From NCBI GenBank assembly GCA_003153855.1, contig PMBM01000211.1, positions 10,103-19,715 of the forward strand: a stretch of 9,613 bases of DNA, written 5' to 3'. A program made the position numbers and the translations under genes. The notes under the pieces were generated by a model. That model was not told the origin of the DNA. It was given only the letters and a program-made list of their open reading frames with translations, and made no database searches. Within the stretch, counting starts at the first letter, position 1. Each line of letters opens with the position of its first letter. Positions 1 to 5,898 of this stretch are shown one piece after another. The DNA is from Propionibacteriaceae bacterium (GTDB lineage: Bacteria; Actinomycetota; Actinomycetes; Propionibacteriales; Propionibacteriaceae).

Positions 1-144
1 CCGGGTGTCCTCGAGGCGAAGCTGGTCCCGATGCACAGCCCGCACGTGCTCGAGGTGACCGTGGATGTGCAGGCGGGCACCGCCGCTCTGGAGTGGCAGG
101 TGAGCCCCTTGGGGAACGTCAGCCTGGCGCGAAAGGCGTTCTGA
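1..144 (+). CDS. C-terminal end of an unrecognised protein (5' partial)
   Basis: Frame 1 is open from the first base of the window to a TGA at 142-144, giving 47 residues that end LGNVSLARKAF. The stretch alternates hydrophobic and polar residues (VLEVTVDV, AALEWQVSP), which suggests a beta-rich C-terminal domain. Codon third positions are nearly all G or C, as expected for a real gene in this genome. Most of the gene lies outside the window and I do not recognise the family from this tail. It runs towards the CapA-like gene on the opposite strand, with 192 bp between the two stop codons and no convincing terminator in that gap. Confidence 0.6.
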   Translation, partial: PGVLEAKLVPMHSPHVLEVTVDVQAGTAALEWQVSPLGNVSLARKAF

Positions 145-336
145 CAACCGCGTCGCCGCAATGTGGGGGTGGGCCCGCCGGATGTCCTTCGACATGATGA
201 CGATGCTCGAGCCGACCTTCACCCGGCGGTACAGGGCGGGATAGCGCCACGGACTTCATGGAGCTCAGCCAGGGCGCACAGACGCTGTTCATCTGAACTC
301 GGTCAGGTCTCGTACGTGTCGCTGGGGTCCCGCCGA

Positions 337-1560
337 TCAGGACTCGATGAGGCCGTCGTTGTTCCCGAGCAGGTTCACGGACGCCTTGATCGCTGAGCGG
401 GCGGTCTGCAGGCGCGCCGTCGGGCCCTTGCCCGAGGCGAGCGACGAGACCACTGGGTAGAGGCGGATCGGGTCGCCGTTGGTGAAGTTCGTGCCGATGT
501 ACTCGGCCTTGCTCACCGAGAAGCGGCCGCCGATGGTGCCGGTGAACGTGAACCGCACCGTCAACCCCTCGTACGTCCTCGGCAGGTTCGTCGGCTGCTG
601 CGCGATGAGGTTGCCCATCCCGTACACGACCCACTTGCCGTTGACCTTGGTGATCGGCTGGATGACGTGGACGTGCTCGCCGATGACGAGGTCGACGTCG
701 TCGGACGCGGTCAGCGCCTTGGCCAGCGAGACCTGCTCGGCGGTGGGCTGCACCTGGTACTCGTTGCCGTCGTGCATGTCGACGACGACGATGTCGGCAC
801 CCGCCTGCCGCGCCGCCTTGGCCTGGGCCAGGATGTTGTCGGCCGTCATGAACGACACCGCCCACTGCTGGTCGGCCGGAAGGACGAAGCCGTTGAGCCC
901 GTACGTGCCGGAGACGATGCCGACCTTCACACCGCTGGCCGTCGTGTAGATGACGGGGACGGCACGCTCGGCCGCGCTCCGGAACGTACCCACGTGGTCG
1001 ACGCCGGCCTGCTCGAGGTCGGTGTCGGTACGGATGAGGCCGGATACTCCTGCATCGACCGAGTGGTTGGACGCGTTGGTGCAGGCGTCCCAGCCCATCG
1101 ACTTGATCCAGGTCGCGATCTCAGGCGGTGCGGCGAACACGGGGTAGTTCTTGTACGGGCCGCCCTTCGCCGAGAACGGCACCTCCTCGTGGCAGATCGC
1201 GACGTCCGCTCCCGTGATGATCGGCTTGAGCGCGGCGAACATGGGGTCGAAGTCGAACCCGTCGATGCCCTTGCCCGTACGTTTCGCCTCCTTCTGCGCG
1301 GACATCCACACCGTGTTGTGCCAGAGCAGGTCGCCGTTCGCGACGAGGGTCACGGTCTGCGGGGTGGCGGACGGTGACGCGGAGGGTATGGCTGAGGCGG
1401 TTGCTGGGGTCGTGGCGGCGCTGGTCGACGTCGTCGGCGTGGTGGTCGTCGAGGGGAGGACGCCGGTGGTGGCGCATCCCGTCAGGACGAGCGCGAGGGT
1501 GACGACACCGGCGAGCGCTGCTCGGCGTGGGCGGCCATGTGAGACCTGCGGGATGTACAT
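337..1560 (-). CDS. CapA/PGA_cap-family lipoprotein (metallophosphatase-like)
   Basis: This is a 407-residue protein. It starts with a lipoprotein signal: RR at 12-13, a hydrophobic stretch to about 26, and lipobox LTGC with the lipidated Cys at 29. A Ser/Thr/Pro-rich linker (about 34-68) leads to a CapA domain of the metallophosphoesterase-like fold. Motifs seen are NGDLLWHN (75-82), NHSVDAG (165-171), LEQAGVDHVGTF (182-193), DMHDGNEY (261-268), GEHVHVIQP (294-302) and YGMGNLI (313-319). Family members are linked to poly-gamma-glutamate or capsule export, but most actinobacterial ones are uncharacterised, so the exact job is open. I chose the ATG at 1560 because AAGAAGGA (1574-1567) lies 6 nt upstream. 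An in-frame ATG at 1602 would add 14 charged residues before the signal peptide and has no well-placed ribosome site. It lies 91 bp downstream of the DUF3224 gene, same strand, so they may share a transcript. Confidence 0.88.
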   Translation of the reverse strand: MYIPQVSHGRPRRAALAGVVTLALVLTGCATTGVLPSTTTTPTTSTSAATTPATASAIPSASPSATPQTVTLVANGDLLWHNTVWMSAQKEAKRTGKGIDGFDFDPMFAALKPIITGADVAICHEEVPFSAKGGPYKNYPVFAAPPEIATWIKSMGWDACTNASNHSVDAGVSGLIRTDTDLEQAGVDHVGTFRSAAERAVPVIYTTASGVKVGIVSGTYGLNGFVLPADQQWAVSFMTADNILAQAKAARQAGADIVVVDMHDGNEYQVQPTAEQVSLAKALTASDDVDLVIGEHVHVIQPITKVNGKWVVYGMGNLIAQQPTNLPRTYEGLTVRFTFTGTIGGRFSVSKAEYIGTNFTNGDPIRLYPVVSSLASGKGPTARLQTARSAIKASVNLLGNNDGLIES

Positions 1561-1566
1561 GCGGCA

Positions 1567-1574
1567 TCCTTCTT
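1567..1574 (-). promoter_or_regulatory. Ribosome binding site fixing the CapA-like start
   Basis: On the minus strand AAGAAGGA lies 6 nt before the ATG at 1560. It is the best Shine-Dalgarno match near this gene. It decides for the downstream start, which also gives a normal-length lipoprotein signal peptide. Confidence 0.6.
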
Positions 1575-1651
1575 CCCGGGCACGGCGAATTTCCTTGGCC
1601 ATGATCGTGTCAGGTGTCCTCCGGCTCCCGGCGCTCGGGGGTGGGAAGAGC

Positions 1652-2053
1652 TCAGCCGATCTCGTACGACAACGTCAGATGGTGCGTCCCGTTGTCGTCG
1701 ATGACGATGTCGCCGGTGCCGTGGATCAGGGCCAGCTCGCCCGTACCGGACCCGGCGACGATCGTGAACCAGCCGTCGGCCCGCCCGCCGTCCGGCCCCG
1801 TGGTGGCCGCGTGCGCGAACGAGAAGGAGCCGCGGCGCCCGTCGACCTGACCGTCGAACGACTCCAGCGCTACGTACGTGCCGCCGTGCGTCGGGTCGAA
1901 GGCCGAGCAGAACATCGCCTGCGAGTGACCCTCGATGGCCCCCGAGAACCGCTTCGTGATCATCGCCAGCCCCGTCGGCAGCGCCGTCTCGACGTCGAGA
2001 TCCTGATCGGATGGCGTGAATTCCGTGACGATGAACGTACTCGTGGTGTCCAT
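1652..2053 (-). CDS. DUF3224 domain protein
   Basis: This 133-residue soluble protein has no signal peptide or membrane segment. It matches the DUF3224 type by its overall pattern: an N-terminal strand (TSTFIVTEFTPSD), a KRFSGAIEGHSQAMF segment (34-48), a Gly-rich YVALESFDGQVDGRRGSF segment (60-77), and the C-terminal TGELALIHGTGDI and LTLSYEI strands. These suggest a small beta-barrel of the AOC/allene-oxide-cyclase-like kind; no function is established. I chose the ATG at 2053 rather than the in-frame one at 2098. The protein then begins at the family's usual N-terminus, and a TAACGT box ends 7 nt upstream, fitting a leaderless message. The gene diverges from the dipeptidase gene and lies upstream of the CapA-like gene. 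Confidence 0.8.
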   Translation of the reverse strand: MDTTSTFIVTEFTPSDQDLDVETALPTGLAMITKRFSGAIEGHSQAMFCSAFDPTHGGTYVALESFDGQVDGRRGSFSFAHAATTGPDGGRADGWFTIVAGSGTGELALIHGTGDIVIDDNGTHHLTLSYEIG

Positions 2054-2060
2054 GAGGTCC

Positions 2061-2066
2061 ACGTTA
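2061..2066 (-). promoter_or_regulatory. Putative -10 box for a leaderless DUF3224 transcript
   Basis: TAACGT on the minus strand (TANNNT type) ends 7 nt before the ATG at 2053. That would put the transcription start at or beside the start codon. No purine-rich ribosome site precedes this ATG, consistent with leaderless translation, which is common in actinobacteria. No good -35 box is seen at 16-18 bp. Confidence 0.35.
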
Positions 2067-2106
2067 CGAGGTGTACCGCGAGGAATCAGCCAAGACAAGC
2101 AGGTCT

Positions 2107-2183
2107 CCCGGGCGCGAACTCGTTCGGCCTATGCAGCGTCGGCTCGCGCCCCGTCGCCCCGGAGCGAAGTTGTTCGGGTTACG
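2107..2183. repeat. Imperfect direct repeat, two 27-bp copies offset by 50 bp
   Basis: Bases 2107-2133 and 2157-2183 align without gaps at 20 of 27 positions, with a core of GCGAA-N-T-N-GTTCGG. Each copy contains one of the CGAA-N4-TTCG palindromes. The similarity may simply reflect two copies of an extended operator, or an old local duplication. Confidence 0.4.
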
Positions 2184-2219
2184 AGGTCGCTTCGGGGCGT
2201 CATATGCCGAAGAGCTTCG
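2115..2219. promoter_or_regulatory. Three CGAA-N4-TTCG palindromes: candidate operator array
   Basis: The 12-bp inverted repeat CGAA-N4-TTCG occurs at 2115-2126 (N4 = CTCG), 2165-2176 (GTTG) and 2208-2219 (GAGC). Start-to-start spacing is 50 and 43 bp. All three lie in the 296-bp divergent region between the DUF3224 gene and the dipeptidase gene, upstream of the -10 candidates of both. Such a cluster is what a dimeric repressor or activator (TetR-, MarR- or similar type) would use. It is close to, but not, the actinobacterial LexA box, which needs CGAAC-N4-GTTCG. The regulator is not in the window. Confidence 0.4.
2155..2199. repeat. 13-bp inverted repeat with 19-nt loop
   Basis: The left arm 2155-2167 (CGCCCCGGAGCGA) pairs with 2187-2199 (TCGCTTCGGGGCG) over 13 positions, with a single G-T (G-U in RNA) pair. 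The loop holds most of the middle CGAA-N4-TTCG palindrome. There is no T-tract, and the site lies upstream of two divergent genes, so it is not a normal terminator. It may be a cruciform-type regulatory site or a chance GC-rich hairpin. Confidence 0.35.
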
Positions 2220-2337
2220 CGTCAGTGCCTGGGTTGCAGATCTCGCGCATTCATAGGCCTGAAAACGTCGCTCGACAGGCCCCGACGCCGGTGGGCACCC
2301 CGCCGGGGAGGCTCGGTACCTGCTGGTGGTCCGGCGA

Positions 2338-2343
2338 TAGGGT
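2338..2343 (+). promoter_or_regulatory. Putative -10 box for a leaderless dipeptidase transcript
   Basis: TAGGGT (TANNNT type) ends 6 nt before the ATG at 2350. With the usual spacing of a -10 box, transcription would begin on the A of the start codon. The sequence before the ATG has no clear ribosome site. No convincing -35 element is visible. Confidence 0.35.
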
Positions 2344-2349
2344 CAGCCC

Positions 2350-3711
2350 ATGTCTGATCTCGCCACCCGCTTCTCTGATCTCGCCGGCGCTGTCGCCCTG
2401 CAGGTTCCGCGTGCCATCGACGATGTCGTACGGCTCGTCGCGATCCCTTCTGTGAGCTCGCAGCCCGAGCACGACGGCGACGTGGAGGCGACGGCGCAGG
2501 CGGTGGCGGACCACCTCGTCGAGCTGGGGTGTCCCGACGTACAGATCGTTCGCGAGGGCGGCAAGCCTGCCGTGATCGGCCGCTTCGAGGGACCTGCCGG
2601 CGCGCCGCGCGTGTGCCTGTACGCACATCACGACGTACAGCCCGTCGGTGACCCCGCCATCTGGGAGACGCCCGGCTTCGAGGCCACCCGCCGCGGCGAC
2701 CGGTTGTTCGGCAGGGGAGCGGCCGACGACAAGGGCGGCATCGGCGTACATCTCGCTGCTCTCCGCGCGTTCGGCGGCGAGCTGCCCGTCGGCGTCACCG
2801 TCTTCATCGAGGGCGAGGAGGAGATCGGCTCGCCCAGCTTGGGGTCGATCATCGCCGCGCACTCCGAGCAGCTCCGCGCCGACGCGTACGTGATCACGGA
2901 CTCGGGCAACTGGGACGTCGGCGTCCCTGCGTTCACGACCTCTCTTCGCGGCGTCTGCGACTGCGTCGTCGACGTCGCGACGCTGGACCACGCGATCCAC
3001 TCGGGGCAGTACGGCGGGGTGCTCCCCGACGCGGTCACCTCGCTGTGCCGCCTGCTCGCGACGCTTCACCACGAGGACGGCAGCGTCGCGGTCGACGGCC
3101 TCGTCGCGGCGGCCGACTCGGACCTCGTCTACCCCGAGGACCGGTTCCGGACCGAGTCGGGCGTGCTCGACGGCGTCTCCTACCTCGGCACCGGGTCCAT
3201 CACGTCCCGCATCTGGTCGCAGCCGGCGATCACGGTCATCGGCATCGACGCCCCCAGCGTGGCCGACGCGTCGAACACCCTGTTCCCGAAGGCACGGGCG
3301 AAAGTCAGCCTGCGTGTCCCGCCGGGCCAGCGCGCGAGCGAGGCGCTCGACCGCCTGGTCGACCATCTGGAGAGCCACGCTCCGTGGGGTGCCAAGGTCA
3401 CCGTCACCCGCGGCAGCGTGGGCGATCCGGGCGTTCTGCCTGTCGAGGGCGAGATCGCCGCCGCCGCGACGGCTGCGTTCACCGAGGCGTACGGGGTCGA
3501 GCCGGTCCACATGGGGCAGGGAGGCTCGATCCCCATGGCGGCCGACTTCCAGCGCGAGTACCCCGGCGCGACGATCCTGCTCACCGCCGTGTGCGACCCC
3601 GACTCGCGCATGCACGGACCGAACGAGAGCCTGCATCTCGGCGACTTCGCCAAGGCGGCTCTGGCCGAGGCGCTGTTCCTGGCCATCGTGGGGGAGCAGG
3701 CCGGGCTCTGA
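2350..3711 (+). CDS. M20-family metallodipeptidase
   Basis: This 453-residue cytoplasmic peptidase of the M20 (ArgE/DapE/CPG2) fold should cleave dipeptides using two metal ions, usually zinc. The catalytic set is complete: AHHDVQP at 92-98 (ligand H93, D95), GRGAADDKGG at 121-130 (bridging Asp), EGEEEIGS at 154-161 (catalytic and ligand Glu), D184 in TDSGNWD, and MHGPNE at 421-426 (C-terminal His ligand). A GQGGSIP loop at 389-395 is typical of the dipeptidase subgroup. The insert dimerisation domain spans roughly 195-310. Length and motif order match actinobacterial dipeptidases of this group; true substrates are unknown. It has no signal peptide. Its stop lies only 8 bp from the ferredoxin stop on the other strand. 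Its upstream region is shared with the divergent DUF3224 gene. Confidence 0.93.
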   Translation: MSDLATRFSDLAGAVALQVPRAIDDVVRLVAIPSVSSQPEHDGDVEATAQAVADHLVELGCPDVQIVREGGKPAVIGRFEGPAGAPRVCLYAHHDVQPVGDPAIWETPGFEATRRGDRLFGRGAADDKGGIGVHLAALRAFGGELPVGVTVFIEGEEEIGSPSLGSIIAAHSEQLRADAYVITDSGNWDVGVPAFTTSLRGVCDCVVDVATLDHAIHSGQYGGVLPDAVTSLCRLLATLHHEDGSVAVDGLVAAADSDLVYPEDRFRTESGVLDGVSYLGTGSITSRIWSQPAITVIGIDAPSVADASNTLFPKARAKVSLRVPPGQRASEALDRLVDHLESHAPWGAKVTVTRGSVGDPGVLPVEGEIAAAATAAFTEAYGVEPVHMGQGGSIPMAADFQREYPGATILLTAVCDPDSRMHGPNESLHLGDFAKAALAEALFLAIVGEQAGL

Positions 3712-3719
3712 CGAAACGG

Positions 3720-3962
3720 TCAGTCGACGGCTTCGAGGAAGAGCGCCTGGCGCGGACAGGCGTTCACCGCTCGCTTGGCCTGCCCCATGCTGCGAACCGG
3801 TAGCTCGCCCGTGGGCACCACGGGATAGCCCCAGCGATCGAGGTGGATGATGCCGCTGGCGGCCATCGCGCACGTGCCGATCCCGTCGCACACGACGGGA
3901 TCCACGCGCAGCCGCTGGCCGGAGTGCTTCTTGTGACGAGCCGGCTTCTCGATGGCGCTCAC
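3720..3962 (-). CDS. Small ferredoxin, three-Cys [3Fe-4S]-like
   Basis: This 80-residue protein is a single-cluster ferredoxin. C25 and C31 form C-x5-C (VCDGIGTCA), and C69 is in NACP near the C-terminus. The middle Cys of the usual C-x2-C-x2-C motif is replaced by Ile28, which in related actinobacterial ferredoxins goes with a [3Fe-4S] cluster. A second three-Cys set is absent. A basic leader (EKPARHKKHSGQRLR, 5-19) precedes the fold. I chose the GTG at 3962 because it overlaps the TGA of the upstream gene as GTGA, like the other junctions of this operon, with GGGA 7 nt upstream. It probably exchanges electrons with the NuoF-like flavoprotein or delivers them to the haem membrane protein. 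It is the last gene of the operon seen here. Confidence 0.88.
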   Translation of the reverse strand: MSAIEKPARHKKHSGQRLRVDPVVCDGIGTCAMAASGIIHLDRWGYPVVPTGELPVRSMGQAKRAVNACPRQALFLEAVD

Positions 3963-5203
3963 CGTGACGTCCCGGGGAGCGACACGTAGCTGCGGTGACG
4001 GCAGCGCATCCCCGACACGTGCGCGCCGAGGTGGGCCGAGAACGTCTCGAGCGCGGAGTTGCTGAGCCGGGTCGCGCCGTCGGGGTGGCGGCATCCGCCG
4101 CGCCCCTCGACAGCCGCGATGTCGGCTCGCAGCCGGTCGATCGTACGGCGGTCGCCGTCCTCGTCTGCCAGCTTCGTCCAGTGCTCGGCGAGCGCCGGCA
4201 TGCCGAACAGGCACGGTCCGCACTGGCGCGCACTCATCGAGGCCAGGTACGTGACGAGCTCGGACGTGACCCGTACGCCGCATGCGTCGTCGGCGAGCGG
4301 CACCATCACGCCGGCCCCCAGCGTCAGCTTGGCCGCCTTCATCGACTTCTCGTCGACCTCGAGCGCGGCGACGTCGTCCCATCTCGCCCAGATCCCCGCG
4401 TAGCCGCCGAGCAGCACGGCCTGCGGCGCGACCTTCCAGCCCAGCTGGATGAGCACCTGCTCGATCGTCGTCGACCGCGCGACCTCGACGACCATCCGCT
4501 GCGCACCGAGAACGGTGAGAAGGCGGGTCGACGGGTTGGGCAGCTCACGGGCGATGAGCGCCAGGCGAGCGAGCGTCTCGACGTTGTGGACGATCGTCTG
4601 CGGCGCGTACGGGTCGGTGACGGCCCGCCGCGGGAACGGCAGCGCCGGGCCGCCCGAGGTGGCGCGGGTGATCGCCTGCGCCTCGCCGGCGAGGTAGTGG
4701 ACAGGGCCGTCGATGATCTCCACGGGCACCTCGCGGCCCGACCAGCCGCGATCGCGGAAGGCCTCCTCGAACGCCTTCCGACCGGTGACGTCGTCCCCGT
4801 GCAGCCAGATGATCGCGCGGTCGGCCCCGAGGGCCTGCGCGGTGATCATCAGTCCGTCGAGGACGAGGTGCGGACGCTGCCGGATGAGGGTCCCGTCCTT
4901 GCCGGCGAGCGGCTCGCTCTCGGCGGCGTTCGCGACGACCGTCAGCGGTCCCTTGCGAAGCAGGGCCGACCGCCACTTCACGCCGACCGGTACGAACGCT
5001 CCGCCGTGCCCCAGGAGACCCTCGCGCTCGATGCGGGCCAGCAGGGCTGCCGACACGTCCGGACGCGGCCCGAACCGCAGCACGTGGTCGTCGTACGACT
5101 CGCGCACGCTCGGCGTGATGCTGTCCGCGGGACCCGAGGGCTGGAGCGTGACAGGACCGGTGAGCAGGGTGTCGGTCACCACGCGTGTGGTCGTGAGGGT
5201 CAT
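3959..5203 (-). CDS. NuoF-like flavoprotein (complex I 51-kDa homologue)
   Basis: This 414-residue cytoplasmic protein is homologous to NuoF, the FMN- and NADH-binding subunit of complex I. Matching motifs are GHGGAFVPVGVKW (65-77; NuoF GRGGAGF-type FMN loop), NAAESEP-x3-KD (92-103), PHLVLDGLM (111-119), YLAGEAQAI (170-178; NuoF has CGEETA here) and an SLBB-like middle region (about 235-300). The C-terminal Fe-S region has C328 and C331 (RQCGPC) and C371 (GGCRHPDG). The first cluster Cys of NuoF is Ala325, so only three canonical ligands remain; C308 or C401 might substitute. No NuoE or NuoG partner is nearby, so this is not part of complex I. The ATG at 5203 overlaps the upstream stop (ATGA), with GGAG 6 nt upstream. 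I infer it is the dehydrogenase half serving the haem membrane protein; NAD(P)H use is likely but unproven. Confidence 0.85.
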   Translation of the reverse strand: MTLTTTRVVTDTLLTGPVTLQPSGPADSITPSVRESYDDHVLRFGPRPDVSAALLARIEREGLLGHGGAFVPVGVKWRSALLRKGPLTVVANAAESEPLAGKDGTLIRQRPHLVLDGLMITAQALGADRAIIWLHGDDVTGRKAFEEAFRDRGWSGREVPVEIIDGPVHYLAGEAQAITRATSGGPALPFPRRAVTDPYAPQTIVHNVETLARLALIARELPNPSTRLLTVLGAQRMVVEVARSTTIEQVLIQLGWKVAPQAVLLGGYAGIWARWDDVAALEVDEKSMKAAKLTLGAGVMVPLADDACGVRVTSELVTYLASMSARQCGPCLFGMPALAEHWTKLADEDGDRRTIDRLRADIAAVEGRGGCRHPDGATRLSNSALETFSAHLGAHVSGMRCRHRSYVSLPGTSR

Positions 5204-5898
5204 CGGCTGCTCCGCGATCCGGCGGGAGTCGGGGTGCTGCTCTCCAGGGAGTCCGTGAGGTGGTCGACGAGGTCGGAGGGAGTGCGCGCCGCGTAGCGGG
5301 TCACGGCCAGGGCCACGACGAACAGGCCCGTCGCGATGTAGAAGACGGTGAGCGCCAGGACGTCCGAGCCGGCGAACACGCTGTGCGCCCAGACCATCAC
5401 GAGCAGTACGGCGGCGACCTTGTGGATCGGCCACCAGTGACGGCCCATGAAGCGGCCGGCGAAGCGTGCGGAGACGCCAGTGATGATCCCGGCCCACAGC
5501 GCGAGCACGCCCAGGCTGACGGCCAGCGGCCGGTACTCGGACGCGAAGGGCAGCAGGGCGCCGATCCATCCCACCTTGGCCCACGGGTCGAGGGCCAGCA
5601 CCACGAGATGCAGCACGACGAACACGAGGGTGAACAGGGACAGCGTCGCGTGGATCGTGATCCTGGTCCGCGGAGACGGCAGACGCAGGTAGCGGCCCCA
5701 GGGGTGGGAGAGCACCAGGCCGGTGACGACGAGCAGGAGCAGAAGCGTGTACGAGGCCACGCCGGCCGCACGACCCAGGATCCAGGTTCCCATCTGGCCG
5801 TCCAGGGCCTTCCGGGCCACCGGCAGGACGAGCGCAACGCTCCCGACGCCGAGGGCCAGGGCGACGAGCCCGGCCACTGTCCAGAGAACTGTCTTCAT
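5200..5898 (-). CDS. Ferric-reductase-like transmembrane bis-haem protein
   Basis: This 232-residue integral membrane protein has about six helices (roughly 4-26, 47-64, 82-103, 124-142, 158-175, 180-199). Four histidines are paired as in ferric reductase/NOX-type transmembrane domains: H83 and H97 on one helix, H159 and H172 on another. They would bind two stacked b haems carrying electrons across the membrane. The flavin and NAD(P)H domains of full ferric reductases are missing; the C-terminus is a short polar tail. The next gene, the NuoF-like flavoprotein, probably supplies that half as a separate subunit. The ATG at 5898 overlaps the ApbE stop (ATGA), with AGGT 6 nt upstream. The final electron acceptor outside the membrane is unknown. 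Confidence 0.87.
   Translation of the reverse strand: MKTVLWTVAGLVALALGVGSVALVLPVARKALDGQMGTWILGRAAGVASYTLLLLLVVTGLVLSHPWGRYLRLPSPRTRITIHATLSLFTLVFVVLHLVVLALDPWAKVGWIGALLPFASEYRPLAVSLGVLALWAGIITGVSARFAGRFMGRHWWPIHKVAAVLLVMVWAHSVFAGSDVLALTVFYIATGLFVVALAVTRYAARTPSDLVDHLTDSLESSTPTPAGSRSSR

Noticed and set aside
145..336. Small gene or terminator between the partial gene and the CapA-like gene
   Set aside because: Short open frames exist on both strands but none has a ribosome site, a consistent coding pattern or a recognisable product; hairpins here are short or widely spaced and lack T-tracts.
2115..2126. LexA/SOS box in the divergent intergenic region
   Set aside because: CGAAC and GTTCG are both present but separated by 2 bp; the actinobacterial LexA box needs 4 bp. 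The other two copies lack the C/G at the inner edge.
1151..2455. Long plus-strand open frame of 434 codons
   Set aside because: It runs antisense to both the CapA-like and DUF3224 genes and into the dipeptidase gene; composition is shadow-like and no domain is seen.
3708..3723. CTGAC-GAAACG-GTCAG hairpin as a bidirectional terminator
   Set aside because: The stem is only 5 bp with no T-tract, and the symmetry comes largely from two facing TGA stop codons.
2251..4233. Long minus-strand open frame of 660 codons opposite the dipeptidase gene
   Set aside because: Its product is Arg/Gly/Ala-rich without motifs, and it lies antisense to a dipeptidase with a complete catalytic set. It is a high-GC shadow.
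3959..5203. True complex I nuoF
   Set aside because: No nuoE, nuoG or other nuo genes adjoin it, a cluster Cys is missing, and it overlaps a ferric-reductase-like gene instead.
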